From: ZC4RG30 sp040508085 | GTDB taxonomy: Bacteria > Pseudomonadota > Gammaproteobacteria > Steroidobacterales > Steroidobacteraceae | Length of the DNA: 54,472 bases | Assembly (NCBI GenBank): GCA_040508085.1 | Contig: JBEVNO010000034.1 | Span: 1 to 54,472, forward strand | Direction of reading: 5' to 3' | In this document: piece by piece, positions 35,087-46,431 of the stretch | How the letters are laid out: each line of letters opens with the position of its first letter | How positions within the stretch are numbered: the stretch's first letter is position 1 | Made by a program: the position numbers and the translations under genes | The notes under the pieces: generated by a model | Seen by the model: the letters and a program-made list of their open reading frames with translations, nothing else | Database searches by the model: none | What the model was told of the DNA's origin: nothing

Positions 35087-36013
35087 ATGTCCGGCTACCT
35101 GCTGCGCCGGCTGCTGCAGAGCTTCGTCACGTTCATCGGCGCGACGCTGATCGTCTACGCGCTGATGTTCAGCATCGCGGACGATCCGCTGCAGGCACTG
35201 GCCGGTGAGCGCCCGCTCACGGAAAGCCAGCGCGTGCAGCTCACCGCGCAATACCACCTGGACGAGCCCCTGCTGGTGCAGTACGGCTACTACATGAAGG
35301 GCCTGGTCACCGGCAACCTGGGCAGGACCATCTCGGGACGGCCCATTGCCGAAGTGCTGGCGGAATCCTGGCCACGCACGCTGCAGCTGGGCCTGATCGC
35401 GCTGGCCATCGTGATCGTCGTGGGCGTCGGTGGCGGTGTATGGGCGGGTCTCAGGCGTGGCGGTGTGTTTGACCAGGCGTCGCTGGCGCTGACGCTGGTG
35501 GTGCTCGGCACGCCCGTGTTCGTGATCGGCACGGTGTTCCAGTCACTGTTCGGTGTGGAGCTGGGCTGGTTCCGGCCGAGCTTTGCGCCGGAGCTGGGCC
35601 TGGCCACGTACATCCTGCCGGCCATAGTGCTCGGTCTGCTGTCACTGGCCACGGGCATGCGTCTGACACGCACCGCGGTGGCCGAGAACCTGCGCGCGGA
35701 CTATGTGCGCACGGCCACGGCGAAGGGCCTGGGGCGACCACGCGTGGTGGGCGTACACGTGCTGCGCAATTCACTGATCCCCGTGGTCACGTTCATCGGT
35801 GCGGACCTGGGTTCCCTGCTGAGTGGCGCCATGGTGACCGAGGGAATCTTCAACATCCCTGGCATCGGCGGACGGCTGTTCCAGGGCATCCGGCTCGAGG
35901 ACGGTCCGCTGGTGGTGACCATCGTGAGCCTGCTGATCCTGATTTTCCTCGCGACCAACCTGCTGGTCGACCTGCTGTACGCGGTGCTGGATCCGCGCAT
36001 CCGCCATGGTTAG
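35087..36013 (+). CDS. oppB: Peptide ABC transporter permease (OppB-like)
   Basis: Inner-membrane permease of 308 residues. The N-terminus MSGYLLRRLLQSFVTFIGAT is the typical OppB/DppB start helix, which is why ATG 35087 was chosen over 35021. Six hydrophobic helices are visible, and the cytoplasmic EAA-type loop lies around residues 200-230 (YVRTATAKGLGRPRVVGVHV). It starts 4 bases after oppA and overlaps oppC by 8 bases. Pairs with OppC to form the membrane channel. Confidence 0.96.
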   Translation: MSGYLLRRLLQSFVTFIGATLIVYALMFSIADDPLQALAGERPLTESQRVQLTAQYHLDEPLLVQYGYYMKGLVTGNLGRTISGRPIAEVLAESWPRTLQLGLIALAIVIVVGVGGGVWAGLRRGGVFDQASLALTLVVLGTPVFVIGTVFQSLFGVELGWFRPSFAPELGLATYILPAIVLGLLSLATGMRLTRTAVAENLRADYVRTATAKGLGRPRVVGVHVLRNSLIPVVTFIGADLGSLLSGAMVTEGIFNIPGIGGRLFQGIRLEDGPLVVTIVSLLILIFLATNLLVDLLYAVLDPRIRHG

Positions 36014-36880
36014 CCCCGCGCCGGAAAATGCGCCGCGCAGTCTTGCCGGCGACGCGTGGCAGGATCTGCAGCACAGCCCGGTGTTCTGGGTCGCGGCCGC
36101 CATCGTCGTGATGATGTTGCTGCTGGCCGCGTTTCCCGGCTGGTTCAGCAGCATCGATGCGCGCACCGCGGCCTGCTCGCTGCAGGATTCCCTGAAACCG
36201 CCGAGCGCCGCGCACTGGTTCGGCTTCGACAAGCAGGGCTGCGATGTGTACGCGCGCGTGGTCTATGGCGCGCGCTCGTCGGTGCTGGTGGGGGTGTTCT
36301 CGACGCTGATCGCGGGCGTGATCGCGCTGGGGGTCGGGCTGCTGGCCGGGTACTTCGGCGGCTGGATCGATTCCCTGCTGGCACGCGGCCTGGATATCTT
36401 CCTCGGCATCCCGATGCTGCTGGGCGCCGTGGTGGTGGCGAAGGCCCTGTCCGGACAGGATCTGGGCATCTGGCCGGTGGTCTTCGCACTGGGGATTTTG
36501 GGCTGGCCCACTGCCGCCCGCGTGGTGCGCTCCTCGGTGATCATGGCGCGACACCAGGACTATGTGCAGGCCGCGCGCGTACTGGGCGCCAGCCACACGC
36601 GCATCATGCTGCGCCATATCCTGCCGAATTCGCTGGCTCCGGTGATGGTGATGCTCACCATCCTGCTCGGGCAGTTCATTGCCTGGGAGGCGACGCTGTC
36701 CTTCCTCGGGGTGGGCCCGCGCAACACGGTGTCCTGGGGCGTGAGCATTGCCGAGGCGCAGGTGTGGATCCGCGAGGCATCGTTCCCGCTGCTGTTCCCC
36801 GCCGCCTTCCTCACCGCGACGGTGCTGGCCTTCATCATGCTGGGCGACGCCGTGCGTGACGCCTTCGATCCGAAGCTGCG

Positions 36881-36884
<4 letters not shown>
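36006..36884 (+). CDS. oppC: Peptide ABC transporter permease (OppC-like)
   Basis: Inner-membrane permease of 292 residues with an N-terminal cytoplasmic stretch, a first helix at about 30-48, a periplasmic loop carrying FGFDKQGCDVYARVVYGAR, then further helices. The coupling loop reads YVQAARVLGASHTRIMLRHILPN, the usual OppC/DppC EAA motif. It overlaps oppB by 8 bases and oppD by 4 (ATGA), indicating one operon with translational coupling. Confidence 0.96.
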
Positions 36885-37853
<969 letters not shown>

Positions 37854-37867
<14 letters not shown>

Positions 37868-38753
37868 CGTGCCACTGCTGGAAGTGACCGGGCTGACGAA
37901 GCACTTCCCCATCGAGCGCGGCGCGGTGATCAAGCGCGTGGTGGGCCAAGTCAAGGCGGTGGATGGCGTGAGCTTCACGCTGCAGCGGGGCGAGACGCTG
38001 GGGATCGTCGGGGAATCCGGCTGCGGCAAGTCGACCCTGGCGAAACTGCTGCTGCGGCTGGAACCGCCGACCTCGGGCAGCGCGCTGCTGGATGGGGAGG
38101 ACATCTTCAGCATGCGCGGGGAGCGGCTGGTGGCGCTGCGCCGGCACATGCAGATGGTGCTGCAGGATCCCTACACCTCGCTGAACCCGCGCATGACGGT
38201 GGGCGACATCATCCGCGAGCCGTTCGAGATCCATCCGGAAGCACTGCCGAAGTCGCAGCGTGCGGCGCGGGTACGCGAGCTGCTGGATCTGGTGGGGCTG
38301 AGCCCGGAGCACATCAACCGCTATCCGCACCAGTTCTCCGGCGGGCAGCGGCAGCGCATCGGCATCGCGCGCGCACTGGCGCTGAACCCGGGGCTGATCG
38401 TCTGCGACGAGCCGGTGTCGGCGCTGGATGTGTCCATCCAGGCACAGGTGATCAACCTGCTGGAGGAACTGCAGGGGCGGCTGGGGCTCTCTTACATCTT
38501 CATCGCGCACGACCTGTCGGTGGTGCGGCATATCTCGGACCGCGTGGCGGTGATGTACCAGGGCCGGTTCGTGGAGACCGGGACGGTGGACGATATCTAC
38601 GAGCGGCCGGCGCATCCGTATACGCAGGCATTGCTGCTGGCCGCACCGGTCCCGGATCCGTCGCTGCGCGACAGCGGGCGCGTCGCGCGCCTCGCAGCCC
38701 AGCTCGCCGCCGCGGAAAAGGGGTCAGATCTATTTTTCCAGGGCGAAAAATAG
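37854..38753 (+). CDS. oppF: Peptide ABC transporter ATP-binding protein (OppF-like), end supplied by repeat
   Basis: Second ATPase subunit, 299 residues: Walker A GESGCGKST, Q loop LQDPYTSLNPRMT, signature SGGQRQRI, Walker B LIVCDEPVSALD and H loop FIAHDLS. The usual C-terminal extension ends early: after LAAQLAAAEK the last residues (GSDLFFQGEK) and the TAG stop are encoded inside the GGGGTCAGATCTA palindrome at 38716-38767. The family normally continues about 20-30 residues with a Cys/Pro-rich end, so the repeat appears to have truncated the gene without touching the ATPase core. Probably still functional. Confidence 0.94.
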
Positions 38754-38767
38754 ATCTGACCCCTTTT
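38716..38767. repeat. GGGGTCAGATCTA palindrome, copy 1 (perfect 22-base arms)
   Basis: AAAAGGGGTCAGATCTATTTTT (arm 38716-38737) is followed after 8 bases by its exact reverse complement (38746-38767). It lies between the converging oppF and ybiT genes and would act as a terminator in both directions, with a T run at each end. It also encodes the last residues and stop of OppF. A related, imperfect copy lies at 52614-52661. REP-like element is the likely class; mobility is not shown. Confidence 0.9.
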
Positions 38768-38768
38768 T

Positions 38769-40370
38769 TCAGACGACTCCGCGGGACTTGAGGTATTCGT
38801 CGTAGGTGCCGCGGAAATCGACGATGCCGCCGCCTTGCTGCAGCGCGATGATGCGGGTGGCCAGAGAGCCGACGAACTCGCGGTCATGTGAGACGAACAC
38901 CAGCGTGCCCACGTACTTCTCGAGCGCGATCTGCAGCGACTCGATGGTTTCCATGTCCATGTGGTTGGTGGGCTCGTCCATCAGCAGCACGTTGGGCCGG
39001 TTCAGGATCAACTTGCCGTAGATCATGCGGCCCTTCTCGCCGCCAGACAGCACCTGCACCTGCTTGCGGGTTTCGTCGCCTGAGAACAGCAGCCGGCCCA
39101 GCGTGCCGCGCACGATCTGGTCGTCGTCCCCCTTGCCGGTCCACTGCGACATCCACGTGAACAGATCGAGCTTCTCGGCGAACTCCGCCTGCGGATCCTG
39201 CGGCATGTAGCCAGGCTCGGCGTTCTCCACCCACTCGAGCCTGCCCGTGGTGGGCTTTAGCTCGCCGGCCAGCACGCGCATCAGCGTGGTCTTGCCGATG
39301 CCATTGGGGCCGATGATGGCAACACGCTCGCCGGCATCCACCTTGAAGCTCACATCCTTCAGGATGTCGATGCTGGTGTTCGGGTAGCGGAAGGAGATCT
39401 TGTCGGCATTGAACACGCCGCGATACAGCTTCTTGGCCTGGTCGAAACGGATGTAGGGGTTCTGCCGCGTGGACGGGCGGATCTCCTCGATCTTGATCTT
39501 GTCGAGCAGCTTCTTGCGCGAGGTGGCCTGCCGCGCCTTGGAGGCATTGGCCGAGAAGCGGCGCACGAACTCCTGCAGGTCCGAGATGCGGTCCTTGGCC
39601 TTGGCATTGGCGGATTCGACGCGGGCGCGAGCCTGCACCGAGGCCAGCATGAAATCATCGTAATTGCCCGGATAGATCTTCACCTGCTGGTAGTCCAGGT
39701 CCGCCACATGCGTGCATACCTGGTTCAGGAAGTGACGGTCGTGGCTGATGATGATCATCGTGGCGTTGTAGTCGTTGAGCGTGTTCTCGAGCCAGCGGAT
39801 GGAATCGATGTCCAGGTTGTTGGTGGGTTCGTCGAGGAGCAGCACGTCGGGGCGCGAGAACAATGCCTGCGCCAGCAGCACGCGCAGTTTCAGGCCGGGT
39901 GCCACTTCACGCATCGGCAGCTCGTGCAGCGCCTTGTCGATGCCGGCATCGATCAGCACGTCGCCAGCGCGGGCCTCGGCGTCGTAGCCGCCGTATTCGG
40001 CGAAGCGACCTTCCAGCTCGGCGGCACGCATGTAGTCGTCGTCGGTGGCGTCCGGGTTCGCGTAGATCTTGTCGCGCCCGGTCATGGCCTCCCACATCTC
40101 GCGGTGCCCCTGCATGACCACGTCCAGCACGCGCTGGTCCTCATAGCCGAACTGGTTCTGGTTGAGCTTGCCCATGCGCAGCCCCGGCATCAGCACCACT
40201 TCGCCGACGCTGGGTTCCAGCTCGCCGCCGAGCACCTTCATCAGCGTGGATTTGCCGCTGCCGTTGGCACCGATCAGGCCATAGCGGTTGCCGTCGACGA
40301 ACTTGACGGTGACCTGTTCAAACAGGGGCTTGGCGCCGAACTGGACGGCGAGATTTTGTGTGGCAAGCAT
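38769..40370 (-). CDS. ybiT: ABC-F ATPase YbiT
   Basis: Ribosome-associated ABC-F protein of 533 residues with two ATPase domains joined by a helical linker. N-terminal domain: Walker A GANGSGKST, Walker B VLLLDEPTNNLD; linker with SRFSANASKARQATSR, matching YbiT better than EttA, Uup or YheS; C-terminal domain: Walker A GPNGIGKTT, signature LSGGEKGRM, Walker B VLLMDEPTNHMD. ATG 40370 gives the family N-terminus MLATQNLAVQFGAKPLF; the open frame extends upstream without recognisable content. TATACT lies 10 bases before the ATG with no Shine-Dalgarno site. ABC-F proteins modulate translation elongation; the specific YbiT role is not well known. Confidence 0.96.
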   Translation of the reverse strand: MLATQNLAVQFGAKPLFEQVTVKFVDGNRYGLIGANGSGKSTLMKVLGGELEPSVGEVVLMPGLRMGKLNQNQFGYEDQRVLDVVMQGHREMWEAMTGRDKIYANPDATDDDYMRAAELEGRFAEYGGYDAEARAGDVLIDAGIDKALHELPMREVAPGLKLRVLLAQALFSRPDVLLLDEPTNNLDIDSIRWLENTLNDYNATMIIISHDRHFLNQVCTHVADLDYQQVKIYPGNYDDFMLASVQARARVESANAKAKDRISDLQEFVRRFSANASKARQATSRKKLLDKIKIEEIRPSTRQNPYIRFDQAKKLYRGVFNADKISFRYPNTSIDILKDVSFKVDAGERVAIIGPNGIGKTTLMRVLAGELKPTTGRLEWVENAEPGYMPQDPQAEFAEKLDLFTWMSQWTGKGDDDQIVRGTLGRLLFSGDETRKQVQVLSGGEKGRMIYGKLILNRPNVLLMDEPTNHMDMETIESLQIALEKYVGTLVFVSHDREFVGSLATRIIALQQGGGIVDFRGTYDEYLKSRGVV

Positions 40371-40380
40371 GGGGGGCCGG

Positions 40381-40386
40381 AGTATA
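40381..40386 (-). promoter_or_regulatory. Candidate -10 box of ybiT (TATACT)
   Basis: TATACT on the minus strand, 10 bases before the ybiT ATG; the predicted leader is only a few bases long and lacks a Shine-Dalgarno site. Confidence 0.45.
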
Positions 40387-40417
40387 CCGGAGGCAGCCCG
40401 CCCCTCCTGCCACTGCC

Positions 40418-40762
40418 TCAGGCAGTAATCGGCTTGTTCTCGTTGAGTTGCAGGAAGCCCTTCACCAGCCGGTAGATGACCCAGATGCCGTCCGCAATGA
40501 GGATCGGGATGCCGATGAGCACAAAGACCAGCGCCCAGCCGATGATGGCCCACAGCAGGCTCCACCAGAAGGTGCGGATCTGCCAGCTGAAATGGCTGTC
40601 GAGCCAGGTGCCCCGCACCTCGTCCCGTTTCACGTAGTTGATAATGATGGCGACGATGCCGCTGATGCCGGTGATCCAGGTGGCGGCGTAGAGGATGTAG
40701 ACGACCAGCGTCAGCGTCTTCAGCGACCTGGTCTTGTCGTCCATGGGCATGGCGTCGGTCAT
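40418..40762 (-). CDS. COG3671-like small inner-membrane protein
   Basis: Membrane protein of 114 residues with about three hydrophobic segments: residues 17-40, 62-85 and 85-105. The central motif SHFSWQIRTFWWSLLW and the end IYRLVKGFLQLNENKP match an uncharacterised bacterial membrane family (COG3671 or DUF4870-like) as I remember it; function unknown. GGGAG lies about 8 bases before the ATG. It lies 47 bases upstream of ybiT on the same strand, so it may share a transcript, though ybiT also has its own -10-like box. Confidence 0.85.
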   Translation of the reverse strand: MTDAMPMDDKTRSLKTLTLVVYILYAATWITGISGIVAIIINYVKRDEVRGTWLDSHFSWQIRTFWWSLLWAIIGWALVFVLIGIPILIADGIWVIYRLVKGFLQLNENKPITA

Positions 40763-40883
40763 TCTTCTTCTCCCGTGGGGCTGGCGGCATCATTGCGCCG
40801 CGGCGCGGGTGGACTCAAGGGGAGGCAGCGGCCTGCGACCGGCCGTGGCGGCAAATGGACGTATGTGCAGCCCAAAGAGCACC

Positions 40884-40922
40884 TGTTCCACTATATGGAA
40901 TCGTGTCTAATATATTGGAACA
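40884..40922 (+). promoter_or_regulatory. Operator/promoter of the XRE-cupin gene
   Basis: TTCCACTATATGGAA (40886-40900) is an inverted repeat; TGTTCCA at 40884-40890 also pairs with TGGAACA at 40916-40922. Between them lies the A/T-rich CTAATATATT, a possible -10. This cluster of TTCCA/TGGAA half-sites sits 53-91 bases before the start and is a natural autoregulation site for the XRE protein. Confidence 0.6.
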
Positions 40923-40974
40923 CACGTTTCAGCACCCCCACCGGCACCTCCTCGCTCACCGGACGTCGCGCCCC

Positions 40975-41580
40975 ATGGATGTCAACGAACGCCTCGCCCG
41001 CCGCATCTCGGACCTGCGCCTCGAACGGGGCATCTCCATCGTCGACCTGTCCGTCCGCAGTGGTGTCAGCCGCGCCATGATCTCCCGCATCGAGCGCGCC
41101 GAGAGCAGCGCCACGGCCACGGTGCTCAGCAAGCTGGCCATCGGGTTTGGCGTGCTGCTGCCGGAGCTGTTCACGCCAACCACCTTTGCCGAACCGCGCC
41201 TGCAGCAGCGCGACCCGCTGGTGACCCGCAAGGGCCAGCCCGAATGGCAGGATCCGGACAGCGGCTACAAGCGCCGCACGCTGACACCCGCCACTGCCAC
41301 CCAGCCGCTGCAGCTGTCGGAGATCAACTTTCCGCCCGGCGCGCGCGTCACCTTCGAGAACGCCTTCGGCGCGGCGCTGGTGCAGCAGCAGATCTGGATG
41401 CTGGAAGGCGACATGGACCTGCGGCTGGGCAAGGAAACCACCCACCTGAAGGCCGGTGACTGCATGGCCATGACGCTGGATCGTCCGATCACATTCCACA
41501 ATCCGGGCAGCAAGGCCGCCCGCTATCTGGTGGCGCTGCTGAAGGCGCCGGCCGCGAAGGGAACCCATGCCAGTCGATGA
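40975..41580 (+). CDS. XRE-family transcriptional regulator with cupin domain
   Basis: Regulator of 201 residues: helix-turn-helix of XRE type at about 6-60 (RISDLRLERGISIVDLS, SGVSRAMISRIERAES) and a C-terminal cupin sensor domain at about 115-195 (INFPPGARVTFENAF, WMLEGDMDLRLG, TTHLKAGDCMAM). ATG 40975 starts close to the helix-turn-helix; the frame is open further upstream through the operator, so longer starts are unlikely. It overlaps the GNAT gene by 14 bases. XRE-cupin/GNAT pairs recur in proteobacteria; the regulator probably controls the pair by binding the TTCCA/TGGAA sites upstream. Confidence 0.94.
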   Translation: MDVNERLARRISDLRLERGISIVDLSVRSGVSRAMISRIERAESSATATVLSKLAIGFGVLLPELFTPTTFAEPRLQQRDPLVTRKGQPEWQDPDSGYKRRTLTPATATQPLQLSEINFPPGARVTFENAFGAALVQQQIWMLEGDMDLRLGKETTHLKAGDCMAMTLDRPITFHNPGSKAARYLVALLKAPAAKGTHASR

Positions 41581-42094
41581 ACTCAACGATCTCGATGCGC
41601 AGGCCATCGAGGAACTCACCGATGTGCTGCTCGACTGCGTCGAGGGCGGCGCCTCGGTAAGCTTCATGCTGCCGCTGGCGCGAGAGCGGGCGCGTGGCTT
41701 CTGGCAGCACGTGGCGGGCGACGCGGCCACCGGCCGGCGCGCACTGCTGGTGGCGCGCGACGAGCAAGGCATCTGCGGCACCGTGCAGCTCATCCTCGAC
41801 CTGCCCGACAACCAGCCGCATCGCGCCGACGTCGCCAAGATGCTGGTGCACCGGCGCGCCCGGCGGCGCGGCGTGGGCGCGGCGCTGATGCACGCCGCCG
41901 AAGCCGTCGCCCTCAAGCGCGGCCGCCACCTGCTGGTGCTGGATACCGTCACCGATGGTGATGGCGCGCGGCTCTATGAACGGCTGGGCTGGACGAGGGT
42001 CGGCGAGATCCCGCAGTACGCGTTGTGGCCGCAGGGCGGCTATGTCGCCACCACCTACTATTACCGGGATCTGTCCGCGCTCAGTCGCGCGTGA
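41567..42094 (+). CDS. GNAT-family N-acetyltransferase
   Basis: Acetyl-CoA-dependent acetyltransferase of 175 residues. The central GNAT core is visible: GTVQLILDLPDNQPHRADVAKMLVH strand-turn, the acetyl-CoA loop RRARRRGVGAALM (motif A, RxxGxG/A) and LDTVTDGDGARLYERLGW (motif B with the YExxGF-like end). It overlaps the XRE-cupin gene by 14 bases, so translation is coupled. The 3' end overlaps the convergent hydrolase gene by 14 bases. Substrate unknown; small amines, amino acids or antibiotics are all possible. Confidence 0.94.
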   Translation: MPVDELNDLDAQAIEELTDVLLDCVEGGASVSFMLPLARERARGFWQHVAGDAATGRRALLVARDEQGICGTVQLILDLPDNQPHRADVAKMLVHRRARRRGVGAALMHAAEAVALKRGRHLLVLDTVTDGDGARLYERLGWTRVGEIPQYALWPQGGYVATTYYYRDLSALSRA

Positions 42095-42744
42095 AGCGCG
42101 CGGTGTCGAGGAAACTCGCCACCTGCTCCGCCACCGCCGCCGACATCCACATGCCGCTGTGGCTCACCGGCAGCGTGCAGGTATCCGTCGCGCCTTCGAG
42201 GCAGGTCTCCGCCACGGACACCGTGCCATCGTTGGGGCCATCAAAGCGCGACAGCAGGCGCCCGAGTCCGCGCGGCGCATCGCCGGCGATGATCCCCAGC
42301 TGCGGCGCGAACGGCCACCGGCCTGGCAGTCCATTCAGCAGTGCCTCGCCACCAGCCACGCCCAGCAACCGGCCCAGCGGCCCGAGCCCGGCCAGCGTGC
42401 GCGCCGTCTGGCTGCCGCAGGCGGGCGTGCCCATGAACACCACGCGGCAGAAATCCCCGGTGAAGCGGTCCGGCGCCAGCAGGCCGGTCTCGAACACGTG
42501 GTAGATCACGAGGCCACCCAGGCTGTGGCCCACCAGGTGCACCGGCAGCAAGGTGCCGCGCGCCAGCTCCAGCGCGTCGCGGGCGCAGCGCCTCGCTACG
42601 CGATCCATGGGCTCGCTGAGGGATGACCACGGGAACACCCGCAGATTCCAGCCATGCGCGGCCAGTCGCCGCTTCAGCACGAAGGATTCGGCGCCGGTCA
42701 TCCACAGGCCGTGGACGAACAGCACCGACCCTTTGAGTGCTGGC

Positions 42745-42773
<29 letters not shown>
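42081..42773 (-). CDS. Lipase-like alpha/beta-hydrolase
   Basis: Hydrolase of 230 residues with the lipase-type core: LFVHGLWM (oxyanion region), the nucleophile elbow VGHSLGG with the catalytic Ser, an Asp in FDGPNDGTVSV and a His in VSHSGMW. This is the layout of esterases and triacylglycerol-lipase-like (PGAP1-like) proteins. No signal peptide, so probably cytoplasmic. It starts inside the 3' end of aspS (29-base overlap) and is likely co-transcribed with it, while its own 3' end overlaps the GNAT gene convergently. Confidence 0.9.
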
Positions 42774-44520
<1,747 letters not shown>

Positions 44521-44568
44521 CGGGCGGATCTCTCGGGGCCCCAGGGGGCTGGAAAAAACAGGCTGCGC

Positions 44569-44576
44569 AGTATACT
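44569..44576. promoter_or_regulatory. Bidirectional -10 box AGTATACT between aspS and aldehyde dehydrogenase
   Basis: The palindrome AGTATACT offers TATACT on both strands, 49 bases before the aspS ATG and 31 before the aldehyde dehydrogenase ATG. Weak -35-like sequence (CTGGAA) is present for the plus strand. It could fire one gene at a time in either direction. Confidence 0.5.
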
Positions 44577-44606
44577 GGCCGCCGGCCAACACGGGGAAAC
44601 GCACAG

Positions 44607-46037
44607 ATGAATGCACAGCTCAAGCCCGGCCAGACGGGGGATTTCCGGCTGCTGATCGGCGGCAAACTGGTGCCCGGCGCCAGCACTTTCGAAGTGATCA
44701 ACCCCGCCACCGAACAACCCGTGGCCAGCTGCCCGCGCGCCGACCTCGCCCAGCTGAACCAGGCCGTGGCCGCCGCCAAGGATGCCTTCGATGGCTGGGC
44801 CGCCACGCCGCTGCCAGAGCGCGCCCGCCTGCTGAACAAGCTGGCCGATGCGCTCGAGGCGCGCGCTCCCGAGCTCGCCCGCATCCTCACGCAGGAACAG
44901 GGCAAGCCGCTGGGCGGCGCCTTCTACGAGATCAGCATCGCCGCGGCGAACATCCGCGGCTTTGCCGCGATGAACCTCACGGACACCGTGCTCACGGAAA
45001 CCGCCGAGACCCGCATCATCCGCCAGCGTCTGCCGCTGGGCGTGGTGGCCTGCATCACGCCGTGGAACTTCCCGGTGATCATGATGGTGACCAAGCTCGC
45101 GCCCGCGCTGCTGGCCGGCAACACCGTGGTGGTGAAGCCCGCCCCCACCACCCCGCTCGCCACGCTGAAGGTCGGCGAGATCTGCGCCGAGATATTCCCC
45201 GCTGGCGTGGTCAACGTCATCGCGGACGTCAACGACCTGGGCGGCGCCCTCACCGCCCACCCCGACGTGGCCAAGATCGCCTTCACCGGCAGCACCGCCA
45301 CCGGACGCAAGGTGATGGTCAGCGCCGCCGCCACGCTGAAGCGCCTGACGCTGGAGCTGGGCGGCAACGACGCCGCCATCGTGCTGGACGACGTGGACCC
45401 GAAGGAGATCGCCCCCAAGCTGTTCTTCGCCGCCATGGTCAACTCCGGCCAGGTGTGCCTGGCCGCCAAGCGCATCTTCGTGCCCGAATCGATCTATGAC
45501 GCCGTGTGCGCGGAGCTCGCGCTGATCGCCAAGGCCGCCGTGGTCGGCAATGGCCTGGACGACGGCGTGCAGTTCGGCCCGGTGCAGAACCGCATGCAGT
45601 ACGACAAGGTGCAGTCGATGATCGACGATGCCCGCAGCCACGGCCAGGTAATCGCCGGCGGCGAGAAGCACGACGGCCCGGGCTACTTCATCAAGCCCAC
45701 CATCGTCAGCGGCCTGCCGGACAGCGCGCGGCTGGTATGCGAGGAGCAGTTCGGCCCGGTGATGCCGGTGCTCAAGTACTCAACGATCGACGAAGCGATC
45801 GCGCGGGCGAACTCGTCGGAATATGGCCTGGGTGCGACGGTGTGGTCGAAGAGCACCGAGCGGGCGCTGGCCGTGGCCGAGCGGCTGGAGACCGGCACGG
45901 TGTGGATCAACAAGCACCTGGATCTGCCGCCGAGCGTGCCTTATGGCGGGGTGAAGCAGTCGGGGTTTGGGGTGGAGCTGGGGCAGCAGGGCCTTGAGGA
46001 GTTCACGCGCATGAGGATCGTCAACATCGCGAAGTGA
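44607..46037 (+). CDS. Aldehyde dehydrogenase, NAD(P)-dependent
   Basis: Oxidoreductase of 476 residues of the ALDH superfamily. The nucleotide-binding TPWNFPVIMM and FTGSTATG, E250 in LELGGNDA and the nucleophile C284 in NSGQVCLAAKR are all present, as are the EEQFGPV and PYGGVKQSG end motifs. It has no signal peptide. Annotation as succinate-semialdehyde or gamma-glutamyl-aminobutyraldehyde dehydrogenase is possible; the specific substrate cannot be fixed. With the ligase and aminotransferase genes 3-6 kb downstream it could complete a polyamine degradation route; the intervening UDP-sugar genes argue that this is a rearranged locus. ACGGGGAAA lies about 10 bases before the ATG. Confidence 0.93.
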   Translation: MNAQLKPGQTGDFRLLIGGKLVPGASTFEVINPATEQPVASCPRADLAQLNQAVAAAKDAFDGWAATPLPERARLLNKLADALEARAPELARILTQEQGKPLGGAFYEISIAAANIRGFAAMNLTDTVLTETAETRIIRQRLPLGVVACITPWNFPVIMMVTKLAPALLAGNTVVVKPAPTTPLATLKVGEICAEIFPAGVVNVIADVNDLGGALTAHPDVAKIAFTGSTATGRKVMVSAAATLKRLTLELGGNDAAIVLDDVDPKEIAPKLFFAAMVNSGQVCLAAKRIFVPESIYDAVCAELALIAKAAVVGNGLDDGVQFGPVQNRMQYDKVQSMIDDARSHGQVIAGGEKHDGPGYFIKPTIVSGLPDSARLVCEEQFGPVMPVLKYSTIDEAIARANSSEYGLGATVWSKSTERALAVAERLETGTVWINKHLDLPPSVPYGGVKQSGFGVELGQQGLEEFTRMRIVNIAK

Positions 46038-46431
46038 CTCCGGTGCCTGCTTCGTTATCCCGTCGATACACTGCGCGGGGTACGCCGTCACGTATCTGCA
46101 GCGTCAACTTGAGATCATGAGATTCTTACCCCTCACCTTCGCGCCCCAAGAGTTGATGCGCAAAACCAGCCTCGCCAATTCCCTTCTGAAGGACCAGCCC
46201 GGCGATTCACTGATTCACGACGTAGCCCGGCAGCCCACTCCCGCGAGCCAGAGACTCCTTTCAAGCGACAAATTCCCGGCGCGCTGTATAGCGGCATGTG
46301 TTTGGTCCGCGAGTTCGATGACCTCCCTGTCCTCGGCGATCAGCGCCCTGCGTCCCACCGGACGGCAGCGAATCGCCGGGCGCGCGCGCAGGATTGCGTG
46401 CGGCGTAAAGCTCCCTTGTGAACAACGCTAG
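46038..46431. other. Intergenic region before ugd, no supported gene
   Basis: Nearly 400 bases between the aldehyde dehydrogenase and ugd. The composition is less GC-rich than the flanking aldehyde dehydrogenase gene. An open frame at 46117-46431 gives a Ser/Arg-rich 104-residue product with no recognisable features. No tRNA, strong hairpin or clear promoter was found, though the ugd promoter must lie here. Confidence 0.5.

Noticed and set aside
40371..40793. N-terminal extension of the ybiT frame
   Set aside because: Runs antisense-like through the adjacent membrane protein gene; the family start is at 40370.
46117..46431. 104-residue open frame before ugd
   Set aside because: Low-complexity Ser/Arg-rich product with no motifs, no ribosome site and no coding-like codon pattern; treated as intergenic.
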